Shown here in pieces: positions 37,695 to 44,743 of a stretch of DNA of 64,000 nucleotides. This stretch comes from Chitinophaga vietnamensis (GTDB lineage Bacteria > Bacteroidota > Bacteroidia > Chitinophagales > Chitinophagaceae). A program made the position numbers and the translations under genes. Below the pieces are notes generated by a model, which ran no database searches, had not been told where the DNA came from, and worked only from the letters and a program-made list of their open reading frames with translations. The DNA is taken from assembly GCF_902167635.1 (NCBI RefSeq), contig NZ_CABHMS010000006.1:62001-126000 (forward strand). Reading direction: 5' to 3'. Positions within the stretch are counted from its first letter, which is position 1, and the number at the start of each line of letters is the position of its first letter.

Positions 37695-38297
37695 ATGGCA
37701 TTTACACTTCCGAGTTTACCATACGCCACCGATGCGCTGGAACCGCATATCGACAAGCTGACCATGGAAATCCACCATGGCAAGCATCACCAGGCGTATG
37801 TCGACAATTTAAACAAGGCTATCGCGGGTACTGAAAATGAAAATAAATCACTGGAGGATCTGGTAGCCAATGCAGGCAAGATCAGCCCTGCAGTAAGAAA
37901 TAATGGCGGTGGCCACTGGAATCACAGTTTCTTCTGGACCAGCCTCGCGCCTAAAGCTGGTGGCGAGCCTACCGGCAAACTGGCTGAAGCCATCAAAAGC
38001 ACCTTCGGTTCTTTCGATGCTTTCAAAGAAAAATTCAATGCAGCAGGCGCTACGCGCTTTGGTTCAGGTTGGGCATGGCTGATCGTAAAAGACGGCAAAC
38101 TGGAAGTTACTTCCACCCCTAACCAGGACAACCCACTGATGGATGTTGCTGAAGTAAAAGGAACGCCTATCCTCGGCGTAGACGTTTGGGAACATGCTTA
38201 CTACCTGAAATACCAGAACCGCCGTCCGGAATACCTGAACGCTTTCTGGAATGTAGTGGACTGGAAAGTGATCGGTGAGCGCTTCGAAAAAGCTTAA
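37695..38297 (+). CDS. sodB: Superoxide dismutase, Fe/Mn family
   Basis: 200 residues. Metal ligands are visible as His in '[17 protein letters not shown]', His in '[13 protein letters not shown]', and Asp plus His in '[19 protein letters not shown]'. It disproportionates superoxide in the cytoplasm. The length is typical, and no signal peptide is present. Fe against Mn preference cannot be settled from these motifs alone. A strong terminator follows and is shared with the convergent DUF1080 gene. Confidence 0.96.
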   Translation: MAFTLPSLPYATDALEPHIDKLTMEIHHGKHHQAYVDNLNKAIAGTENENKSLEDLVANAGKISPAVRNNGGGHWNHSFFWTSLAPKAGGEPTGKLAEAIKSTFGSFDAFKEKFNAAGATRFGSGWAWLIVKDGKLEVTSTPNQDNPLMDVAEVKGTPILGVDVWEHAYYLKYQNRRPEYLNAFWNVVDWKVIGERFEKA

Positions 38298-38310
38298 TCG
38301 TAATGATCAT

Positions 38311-38348
38311 AAAAAAAGCCCCCACGCTATGGCGTGGGGGCTTTTTTT
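38311..38348. terminator. Bidirectional terminator between sodB and DUF1080 gene
   Basis: A run of A, GCCCCCACGC, loop TATG, GCGTGGGGGC and a run of T form a 17-bp stem with T tracts on either strand. It overlaps the stop codon of the convergent DUF1080 gene. Confidence 0.92.
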
Positions 38349-39138
38349 ATTTCAGCTCTTTGAGTTTGATGTTCACGAACCAGGCTTCGCTGCCATGGTC
38401 CTGCAACACAATATGGCCTTTCTTCGACATGCCATAACCTTTGGCATCTTTCCACTTCCCTTCTGCTTTGTGCTTCTTCCATTCATCTGTCCATAATTCA
38501 TATTCCACTACTTTCTTGTCGTTGAGCCAGTGTTCTACATGGCCTTTGTTGACGATGATCCTGGTATGATTCCATTCCCCTATCGGGTTGGAAGCCGCCA
38601 CCAGCGGGGGATTCATCGCATAGTTAGCGCCGGTTTTCTGCCAGTCTTCCAGCTTTTCAGGAAAGCCTTTATCATCGATCAGCTGATATTCCGGGCCGCT
38701 GAGATAGGGTGCATCATATTGCTCGGTTACCATGTAAAGAATGCCGCTGTTGCCCTGGGGCGCCAGCCGCCAATCTACATAAAGTTCGAAGTTCTCAAAT
38801 TCCTTGTCGGTGATCAGGTCCGCGCGTTTATCGCTTTTATCGGTTTTGCTGCCGAGGCAGTGTAAAGTGCCGCTTGGCTCTACTACCCAGCTATCGGTAG
38901 GCTTGTTCTTGTAGCCACGCCAGCCGGTTTTGTCTTTCCCGTTGAACAGCTGTTGCCATCCTTCCGCTTTTTCTGCATCAGTTATTACATTGGCGATAAC
39001 CGCAGTATCTGTTACAGTCTTCACAGTATCCACAACTTTCTCTGTGGAGTCCTTTTTAGTTGCAGTGGAAGCGCCGTTGTTGCAGGCTACAGCCGCCACC
39101 GACAATGCAGCCAGTGCAGGTACGAAAAGTTTTTTCAT
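38347..39138 (-). CDS. DUF1080 (3-keto-disaccharide hydrolase-like) lipoprotein
   Basis: 263 residues with a lipoprotein signal (MKKLFVPALAALSVAAVAC; lipobox AVAC), so it is lipid-anchored. The DUF1080 domain starts at 'WQQLFNGKDKTGWRGYK' and continues with 'DLITDKEFENFELYVDWRLA', 'GNSGILYMV', 'GPEYQLIDDKG' and 'GEWNHTRIIVNKGHVEHWLN'. Related domains hydrolyse 3-keto-glycosides after oxidation by Gfo/Idh/MocA enzymes. It lies 12 nt after such an oxidoreductase gene, forming a pair typical of Bacteroidota glycan catabolism. The substrate is unknown. Confidence 0.9.
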   Translation of the reverse strand: MKKLFVPALAALSVAAVACNNGASTATKKDSTEKVVDTVKTVTDTAVIANVITDAEKAEGWQQLFNGKDKTGWRGYKNKPTDSWVVEPSGTLHCLGSKTDKSDKRADLITDKEFENFELYVDWRLAPQGNSGILYMVTEQYDAPYLSGPEYQLIDDKGFPEKLEDWQKTGANYAMNPPLVAASNPIGEWNHTRIIVNKGHVEHWLNDKKVVEYELWTDEWKKHKAEGKWKDAKGYGMSKKGHIVLQDHGSEAWFVNIKLKELK

Positions 39139-39150
39139 ATGATCCCTGTT

Positions 39151-40539
39151 TTATGATTTTACCACTTTGAGATTTTTAGGATCCCATTGAATGATCTTGT
39201 TACTGAAGTAGCTATCGTTGCACAGCAATGCCGGTGCAGCCGCACGGAAGCCGAACAGCGGGTTCTCCGCTACTTTGCCGCCGGTGCGCATGGCGTTGAA
39301 GAGATTGTAGAAGTGATCGAAGTGAGCTCCTTTGTAACCCTCTTCTGCAGCGTATTCCATCTTCTCGGGAGGCAACATGTTCTTACGGTCATACACATAC
39401 GATTTTCCGGCATCGGCGGTGTGTTTGCCCTGTGTGAGGGGATCGTTGGCATCTACTGCGTTGCGGTTGCGATAAAGGGTTACCTTGTCCCATTCAACAG
39501 TCATAGAGCCTTCGCTGCCCACCATGCGGAGGTAATTGGTACCGCCGGTGCCATCTACGAAATTCACGCGCAGCGAGAGATTGAAGGCAGGATGTATATC
39601 TGTTTCGGGATAGTCGAACATGCCGAGCATGATATCCGGTACTTCACGGCCGTCTTTCCAGTAGCGCAAACCGCCGGTAGCCATCACCTTATCGGGACCG
39701 AGGGAACCTGTTACGAAATGCAGGCTGGAGAAGAGATGCACGAACAGATCGCCGGAAACGCCGGTGCCATAATCGCGGTAATTACGCCAGCGGAAAAAGC
39801 GCAATGGGTCGAAATCGCGCTTGGGAGCATGCTTCAAGTATGCGTCCCAATCAACGGTTTTGGGGGAGGCATCCGCCGGGATCGGATATTGCCATGCGCC
39901 GGTGGGCGACATGCGCGCCCAGAAGCCTTCGGCATAATTGAGTTTACCAATGGCGCCATCTTTCAGCAGCTGGCGGGCTTTCTCATTACCGAGAGAGCTC
40001 ATCCCCTGGCTGCCTACCTGGTATACCACTTTTCCATTGCGTTGTTGCGCTTCTACAACGGCGGGGCCTTCACTGATATCATGCACCATAGGTTTTTCGC
40101 AATACACAGATTTGCCTTTGTTCATGGCGGCTACAGAAATTTCCTTGTGCCAGAAGTCGGGCACTGCAATGATCACAGCGTCGATATCTTTCCTGTCCAG
40201 TATTTCGTTGTAGTTACGGGTGGTGTAGATATCGTTGCCCCATTTTTTCCTGGCGTCAGCGAGACGGCCATCGTACAGGTCGCAGGCGGCTACCAGCTTT
40301 ACGCCAGGCACGGTGATGGCGGTGTTGGCATCGGCAGTGCCCATGCCGCCGGCGCCGATCAGCGCTACCTGGATCTGGTCGTTGGGACCATACTTTTCAC
40401 GTTCGCGGGAAAGAGAAACGATATGGCGCTTTCTGTCGGCAGCAGTGATGATAGTAGGCAGCAAAGACGCGCCCACTACACCTTTAGCAAACTTGTTGAT
40501 AAAGTTCCTGCGCGAATTTTCATTGGAATTTACTGGCAT
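39151..40539 (-). CDS. Gfo/Idh/MocA family oxidoreductase, Tat-exported
   Basis: 462 residues with a twin-arginine leader ('SRRNFINKFAKGVVGASLLP'). The Rossmann domain has 'QVALIGAGGMGTADANTAI' and 'DAVIIAVPDFWHKEISVAAM' followed by 'GKSVYCEKPMVHDISEGPAV', including the catalytic EKP lysine. The C-terminal alpha/beta domain contains 'RFFRWRNYRDYGTGVSGDLF'. It should oxidise or reduce a sugar with NAD(P). Exported members often act with DUF1080 proteins, encoded directly downstream here. Upstream is the tail of a SusD gene, suggesting the pair once belonged to a polysaccharide utilisation locus. Confidence 0.93.
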   Translation of the reverse strand: MPVNSNENSRRNFINKFAKGVVGASLLPTIITAADRKRHIVSLSREREKYGPNDQIQVALIGAGGMGTADANTAITVPGVKLVAACDLYDGRLADARKKWGNDIYTTRNYNEILDRKDIDAVIIAVPDFWHKEISVAAMNKGKSVYCEKPMVHDISEGPAVVEAQQRNGKVVYQVGSQGMSSLGNEKARQLLKDGAIGKLNYAEGFWARMSPTGAWQYPIPADASPKTVDWDAYLKHAPKRDFDPLRFFRWRNYRDYGTGVSGDLFVHLFSSLHFVTGSLGPDKVMATGGLRYWKDGREVPDIMLGMFDYPETDIHPAFNLSLRVNFVDGTGGTNYLRMVGSEGSMTVEWDKVTLYRNRNAVDANDPLTQGKHTADAGKSYVYDRKNMLPPEKMEYAAEEGYKGAHFDHFYNLFNAMRTGGKVAENPLFGFRAAAPALLCNDSYFSNKIIQWDPKNLKVVKS

Positions 40540-40642
40540 GATTACCTCTTTAGGTTGATGAAATGATACGTATTCAATAGATTAAAATAAAAAAGATAAA
40601 CGGGAAATCAAATGATAACCGCTATCCGGAGCTGAATAAAAA

Positions 40643-40677
40643 TAAAAAAAAGCAGCCCCGGCCAGGCCAGGGCTGCT
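40643..40677 (-). terminator. Rho-independent terminator behind SusD remnant
   Basis: On the minus strand, AGCAGCCC..GGCC pairs with GGCC..GGGCTGCT, followed by eight T. It appears to be the original SusD terminator and now ends the transcript running through the S41 protease gene. Confidence 0.85.
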
Positions 40678-40697
40678 CTCTATGGTGATAAAACCGA

Positions 40698-40793
40698 TTA
40701 GTAACCGGGGTTGTTAGGCAACAGCTTCGGGTTCATATCTGTTTCTGATTGCGGAATAGGCATCAGGTACAGCTTATCGAACCAGTAGCGGTC
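40698..40793 (-). pseudogene. C-terminal remnant of a SusD/RagB lipoprotein gene
   Basis: In the frame reading DRYWFDKLYLMPIPQSETDM followed by NPKLLPNNPGY and TAA, about 31 codons match the well-conserved SusD C-terminus (PIPQSE.D.NP....NPGY). No start codon or SusD body precedes it. The region immediately upstream is the 3' end of the S41 protease gene, whose TGA (40792-40794) overlaps the remnant. Its terminator follows. This is best explained by a deletion that removed susC and most of susD. Confidence 0.85.
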
Positions 40794-42471
40794 ATAAATT
40801 ACCAGCGGTGAGCAGCTTTTTGTAAGCAGCGGGATCATGCAACAGGGTGATCGCCTGATTCACTTCATTGTCCCATGCCAGTGATTTTGCAATGCGGCCT
40901 TCCTGGGAATAGTAACGGTTGGCGATCTCCTCTTCCAGCAAGCGTTTGATCTCCTGTTTATTTTTGAGCAGGTCCTGCTTTTTGTCGTGCTTCATTTTTT
41001 GCTCGAGTGTTTCGAGCTCTTTGGCTACAGCGTCGTAATACTTTTCTTTCTTCGCAGTGCTCTTGAATGTTTCCAGCGCATCTTCACTACGTGTTTTGTA
41101 GCTGTAGTCTTTGTTGTCCAGGAATTTCTCGAAATCGGCGAACTCTTCGTCTGTCAGCTCGAAAGTGGCCGCAGGCGCTATTTTCGGATGACTGTAATAA
41201 TAATTGGTGGCGTAATCGAAGATAAATTGTTTACGCAGCAGGGTGAGCGCTACCTGGCTAAGATAGGTAGCTTCCACTTTAGCGTCCGGCTCAATGCCGC
41301 CGCCATCTTTCACGGAGCGTCCGCCGGTGGTGCTGAATGTTTTGCGCAGGGAGTCCGGCACATAGTCTACGCTGCCATCCTCGCCACGGTGTGAGTAGTC
41401 AATCGCCTGGATGCAACGGCCACTGGGCGTGTAGTATTTGGCAGTAGTTACTTTCAGCTTGGTATTGTAAGGCAGGGGGCGGGTAGTTTGTACCAGGCCT
41501 TTGCCATAGGAGCGCTGGCCGATCACGAGGCCGCGGTCGAGGTCCTGGATAGCGCCGGCGACGATTTCAGAGGCGGAGGCAGAGGAATGGTTGGTGAGCA
41601 CTGCCAATGGCAACCTGGTATCGGCCGCCTGACCGGTAGTTTCGTATACACGGTCCCAGTTTTTCACTTTCCCCTTGGTGCTGACGATCTGTTTTCCTTT
41701 ATCTACGAAGATGTTGGCTACTACCACTGCTTCGTCCAGCAGGCCGCCCGGATTACCGCGCAGGTCAAGGATCACGCCTTTCATGGCAGGATTGGATTGC
41801 TTCAGTTTTTCGAAGGCTTTGCGCACGAGCGCGCCACTGTTTTCGGTGAACTGTGTCATGCGGATATAACCGATATCATTTTTCACGATCCCCGCATAGC
41901 TTACCGCTTTCACATTGATCTCATCCCGGATGATCTTTTTAGATGTTTCCTTGCCATTTACCGGGTTGCGGAAAACCATATCCAGCGTAGTGCCGGGAGC
42001 GCCTTTCAATTGCTTGCTGATATCTTCCTGGGCCATATTCTTAGCGGATTTCCCGTCCATGCTCACGATGATATCGCCGGGCTTGACGCCGGCTTTATCC
42101 ATCGGGCTACCTTCATATACGTCGGTGATAGCGGTCCAGTCGCCATTGGTATTGATAGAGGCCCCTACGCCGCCGTATTTGCCGGTGGCCATAAATTTGA
42201 GGTCATCCAGGTTTTCTTCCGATATGAAATCTGTGAAGGGATCGGTTTCTTCTAGTATGGCGTCGATGCCTTTGTGCATCACCTTTTCGGGCGGCAGGTC
42301 ATCTACGTAATAGGTATTCAGTTCGCGATAGAAGGCGGCAAAAATATCCAGGTTCTTGGCGATCTGGAAGTATTTATCGCTTTCATTAAAAGCGAATATC
42401 CCCGCAATGGCCAGCACGGCAAGAATGAGTGTGGCAGCCAGTTTCCTCTTGTTATTGAAAAATGCACGCAT
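40792..42471 (-). CDS. S41 family C-terminal processing protease (CtpA/Prc-like)
   Basis: 559 residues. An N-terminal membrane anchor ('LAATLILAVLAIAGIFAF') leads to a PDZ domain ('YGGVGASINTNGDWTAITDV', 'MDKAGVKPGDIIVSMDGKSA'). The S41 core has 'VILDLRGNPGGLLDEAVVVA', the catalytic Ser in 'NHSSASASEIVAGAIQDLD' and the Lys in 'GQRSYGKGLVQTTRP'. The C-terminal region is helical, as in Bacteroidota homologues. It degrades or trims envelope proteins in the periplasm. The stop codon falls at the junction with SusD-derived sequence, so the final few residues may be non-native. It follows yidD by 45 nt. Confidence 0.94.
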   Translation of the reverse strand: MRAFFNNKRKLAATLILAVLAIAGIFAFNESDKYFQIAKNLDIFAAFYRELNTYYVDDLPPEKVMHKGIDAILEETDPFTDFISEENLDDLKFMATGKYGGVGASINTNGDWTAITDVYEGSPMDKAGVKPGDIIVSMDGKSAKNMAQEDISKQLKGAPGTTLDMVFRNPVNGKETSKKIIRDEINVKAVSYAGIVKNDIGYIRMTQFTENSGALVRKAFEKLKQSNPAMKGVILDLRGNPGGLLDEAVVVANIFVDKGKQIVSTKGKVKNWDRVYETTGQAADTRLPLAVLTNHSSASASEIVAGAIQDLDRGLVIGQRSYGKGLVQTTRPLPYNTKLKVTTAKYYTPSGRCIQAIDYSHRGEDGSVDYVPDSLRKTFSTTGGRSVKDGGGIEPDAKVEATYLSQVALTLLRKQFIFDYATNYYYSHPKIAPAATFELTDEEFADFEKFLDNKDYSYKTRSEDALETFKSTAKKEKYYDAVAKELETLEQKMKHDKKQDLLKNKQEIKRLLEEEIANRYYSQEGRIAKSLAWDNEVNQAITLLHDPAAYKKLLTAGNL

Positions 42472-42516
42472 GCAATAGAGTGTATAAGATGAATGATCGG
42501 TTTGTTGGCAGATGGG

Positions 42517-42747
42517 CTATGGCACTGGGTCATAGCCATGGCCACCCCATGGATGGCACGACAAGATACGTTTTATGGTAAGAAAGCCGCCTTTGAAAGG
42601 ACCATATTTTTTGAATGCTTCCAGGCCATACTGCGAGCAGGTGGGCGTATAACGACATTTGCTCCCTAGTAGCGGGGATATGAACCACTGATAGATTTTA
42701 ATCAGGAAGATGAATGGATAACTCAACCAGCTCACTACACGTTTCAT
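42517..42747 (-). CDS. yidD: Membrane protein insertion efficiency factor YidD
   Basis: 76 residues beginning [20 protein letters not shown]. The family signature '[20 protein letters not shown]' is followed by '[20 protein letters not shown]' and '[13 protein letters not shown]', with three conserved cysteines. YidD helps insert inner-membrane proteins with the YidC/Sec system. It sits between rnpA and the S41 protease gene, matching the conserved rpmH-rnpA-yidD order. Confidence 0.96.
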   Translation of the reverse strand: MKRVVSWLSYPFIFLIKIYQWFISPLLGSKCRYTPTCSQYGLEAFKKYGPFKGGFLTIKRILSCHPWGGHGYDPVP

Positions 42748-42789
42748 ATTGATCTTTTAATGACAGTCAGCCGGCAGCAATGCGACAGC

Positions 42790-43185
42790 TCAGGGCTGGT
42801 CCGTAGTTGCTGATAGCTTCTTTAAAATTACCGAAATTTTGCTGCGCAGGGTAGAAAAATCGGCGATTTTTTTGTCGGTGTAGATGAGAAAAACAGCCAG
42901 TTGGCGGGATTGGGCCTGTAGTTGATCATAGAGTTCCTGCTTTTGCAGGCGCCAGGCTTCGCGGCTGAGCCGCTTGATGCGGTTACGGTCGGCCGCATGG
43001 GGAAAACGGCGGTTAGAAACACTGAAACCTGCCTGAACCGGGAATTTACCGGCAGGCAGGGCTTTTACCGGCATGTACACCACGCGGTAGGGAAAAACAG
43101 AAAACGCTTTTCCTTCCCGAAAAAGCGTTTCAATAAGTTTTCTGCTTTTTAACCTTTCTTCCTTTTTAAAAGAATAAGTCTTTAT
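42790..43185 (-). CDS. rnpA: Ribonuclease P protein component RnpA, apparent AUA start
   Basis: The protein subunit of RNase P, which matures tRNA 5' ends. The visible signature is 'FSVSNRRFPHAADRNRIKRL' plus 'REAWR'. The frame stays open upstream of the first GTG (43083) through 34 codons that clearly belong to RnpA: KTYSFKKEERLKSRKLIETL then FREGKAFSVFPYR. An in-frame TAA lies before them, and no ATG, GTG or TTG occurs there. The codon at the expected Met (43183-43185) is ATA. So either AUA starts translation, giving 131 residues, or the base is an error. The GTG/ATG-initiated version would lack the first helix and strand. Confidence 0.85.
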   Translation of the reverse strand: MKTYSFKKEERLKSRKLIETLFREGKAFSVFPYRVVYMPVKALPAGKFPVQAGFSVSNRRFPHAADRNRIKRLSREAWRLQKQELYDQLQAQSRQLAVFLIYTDKKIADFSTLRSKISVILKKLSATTDQP

Positions 43186-43208
43186 GGCAAAAAGTATTTA
43201 TCTACTAA

Positions 43209-43364
43209 TTATTTCAGCTTACGCTCGTCAGAAACAGTCAGCTTCTTACGACCTTTAGCCCTGCGGGAAGCCAGTACCTTACGGCCATTGGCAGTTTCCA
43301 TTCTCTTTCTGAAGCCGTGAACGCTCTTTCTGCGTCTGTTATGCGGTTGAAAAGTACGTTTCAT
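43209..43364 (-). CDS. rpmH: Large ribosomal subunit protein bL34
   Basis: 51 residues: [20 protein letters not shown], then [20 protein letters not shown] and [11 protein letters not shown]. This is the standard bL34 sequence; the length is slightly longer than the 44-46 of many bacteria but normal for Bacteroidota. It is followed 23 nt later by the apparent AUA start of rnpA, and the pair is nearly always adjacent in bacteria. Confidence 0.97.
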   Translation of the reverse strand: MKRTFQPHNRRRKSVHGFRKRMETANGRKVLASRRAKGRKKLTVSDERKLK

Positions 43365-43547
43365 TTCTTTTTTTTGTTTTTACCTGTACTATACTAAAAC
43401 CTCCCGGTTAAGGGAAACTGTTTTTTAAAACGGAAGGCAAAGGTAGCAGAAATTATTTGAAAAGTAAAATTAAAAAAACAAAAAGCTGGGAAGGTCTTAT
43501 AAAAAATGACACTTCGGCCTCTGTTAATCAATGTATTATATCAAATA

Positions 43548-43575
43548 AAAAGACCTTCCAGGCGGAAGGTCTTTT
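43548..43575 (-). terminator. Rho-independent terminator after skp gene 2
   Basis: On the minus strand, AAAAGACCTTCC pairs with GGAAGGTCTTTT (12 bp, 4-nt loop) with a T tail. It lies 20 nt after the stop of the OmpH gene and ends the uppS-bamA-skp-skp unit. Confidence 0.9.
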
Positions 43576-43594
43576 CAATACGTTCGAGTGTGAC

Positions 43595-44104
43595 TTATTT
43601 AATACCCAGTTTAGCTTTTACCAGCGGCAGGATATCATCACCAGCAGGTGAAACCAGCAGCAAGCCCTGGCTGTTATCGATTACGTAAGCGTAACCTTTT
43701 TCTTTAGCTACATCTTCGATCGCTTTGCGGGCTTTGTCGTAGATGGGTTTCAGCAGTTCCTGCTGTTTAGCCTGTACTTTCTGTTCAGCCTGATCGCGGT
43801 AGTCCTGGATACGTTTCTGAGCATCCTGGATTTCACGGCCTTTGATCTCTTTCATGTTATCGGTCATGCTGGCTGCCTTGTCGTCGAAATCCTTCATTTT
43901 TTTAGTGTATTCATCCACCAGTCCTTTCCCGTCTGCTTCCAGGCCCTGAGCGAAAGTTTGCAGGTCAGTTTCTGCTTTCTTTGCTTCCGGCATGCTAGCT
44001 ACCAGCGCCTGTGCATTGATATGCGCAATTTTCGACTGTGCCATTGCATTTACGCTGAACAAACCGCTAACTGCCACAAAAGCAATAATTACGTACTTCT
44101 TCAT
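43595..44104 (-). CDS. OmpH/Skp family periplasmic chaperone (second copy)
   Basis: 169 residues with a cleavable signal (MKKYVIIAFVAVSGLFSVNA). The mature protein is mainly two long helices, rich in Lys and Glu ('KKMKDFDDKAASMTDNMKEI', 'RIQDYRDQAEQKVQAKQQEL'), closing with the beta segment 'YAYVIDNSQGLLLVSPAGDD' typical of OmpH. Skp trimers hold unfolded outer-membrane proteins for delivery to BamA. It follows a paralogue by 58 nt downstream of bamA. Confidence 0.93.
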   Translation of the reverse strand: MKKYVIIAFVAVSGLFSVNAMAQSKIAHINAQALVASMPEAKKAETDLQTFAQGLEADGKGLVDEYTKKMKDFDDKAASMTDNMKEIKGREIQDAQKRIQDYRDQAEQKVQAKQQELLKPIYDKARKAIEDVAKEKGYAYVIDNSQGLLLVSPAGDDILPLVKAKLGIK

Positions 44105-44162
44105 GATGTTGTCTGTGTTTAAAAAAATTTAAATACTTAAAAGTTAAAAAATAGGTGCTTAA

Positions 44163-44675
44163 TTATTTCTTTACGCCCAGTGATCTCAGTATCTCATCAC
44201 TCTTGTCCAACTTGGGATCAGAGAAGATCACCGTAGCACCGCCGGACTTATCCAGCACGAAATCGTACATCCTGCTGGCAGCCAGCTTCTGAACGGCATT
44301 GTAGATCTTGTCCTGGATCGGCTTTACCAGCTCCTCCCTCTTCTTGAACAGATCTCCCTCATATCCAAAACGCTTCTTCTGCAAATCCTTTGCCTCTTTC
44401 TCCTTCCCCACGATCTCGTCTTCACGCTTATGTTTCAACTCTTCAGTAAGCATCACCTGCTCTGCCTGATAAGATTTATACATCTTGTCTACTTCCTGGA
44501 ACTTTGCATCAATCTCCTTCTGCCACTGTTCCGCTACGGCGTCCAGTTTCTTCTGAGAATCTTTATACTCCGGGATACTCTCCAGGATGTATTTCGTATC
44601 TATCACACAATAACGCTGTGCATTTGCGGCACACACGGTAGCCAATACAATAGCTGCTGTAATAAATATTTTCTT
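44163..44675 (-). CDS. OmpH/Skp family periplasmic chaperone (first copy)
   Basis: About 170 residues from the ATG at 44675 (MKKIFITAAIVLATVCAANA), which gives a clean signal peptide; an upstream ATG adds eight unlikely residues. The mature part begins 'QRYCVIDTKYILESIPEYKD' and forms a long coiled coil ('ELKHKREDEIVGKEKEAKDL'), ending with 'YDFVLDKSGGATVIFSDPKL'. It is a paralogue of the downstream gene; tandem skp copies after bamA are the rule in Bacteroidota. Confidence 0.93.
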   Translation of the reverse strand, partial: KKIFITAAIVLATVCAANAQRYCVIDTKYILESIPEYKDSQKKLDAVAEQWQKEIDAKFQEVDKMYKSYQAEQVMLTEELKHKREDEIVGKEKEAKDLQKKRFGYEGDLFKKREELVKPIQDKIYNAVQKLAASRMYDFVLDKSGGATVIFSDPKLDKSDEILRSLGVKK

Positions 44676-44743
44676 CATGCTACAATGGATTTTTTGCAAA
44701 CCGGAAACCGGTATAAACTTGCAATATATAATTTATTTTCACA

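Noticed and set aside
39187-40566. 459-codon plus-strand open frame opposite the Gfo/Idh oxidoreductase gene
   Set aside because: Antisense shadow of a well-supported gene with Tat leader and family motifs.
42790-43083. rnpA starting at GTG 43083 or the ATG three codons later
   Set aside because: This would discard 34 upstream codons that clearly match the RnpA N-terminus.
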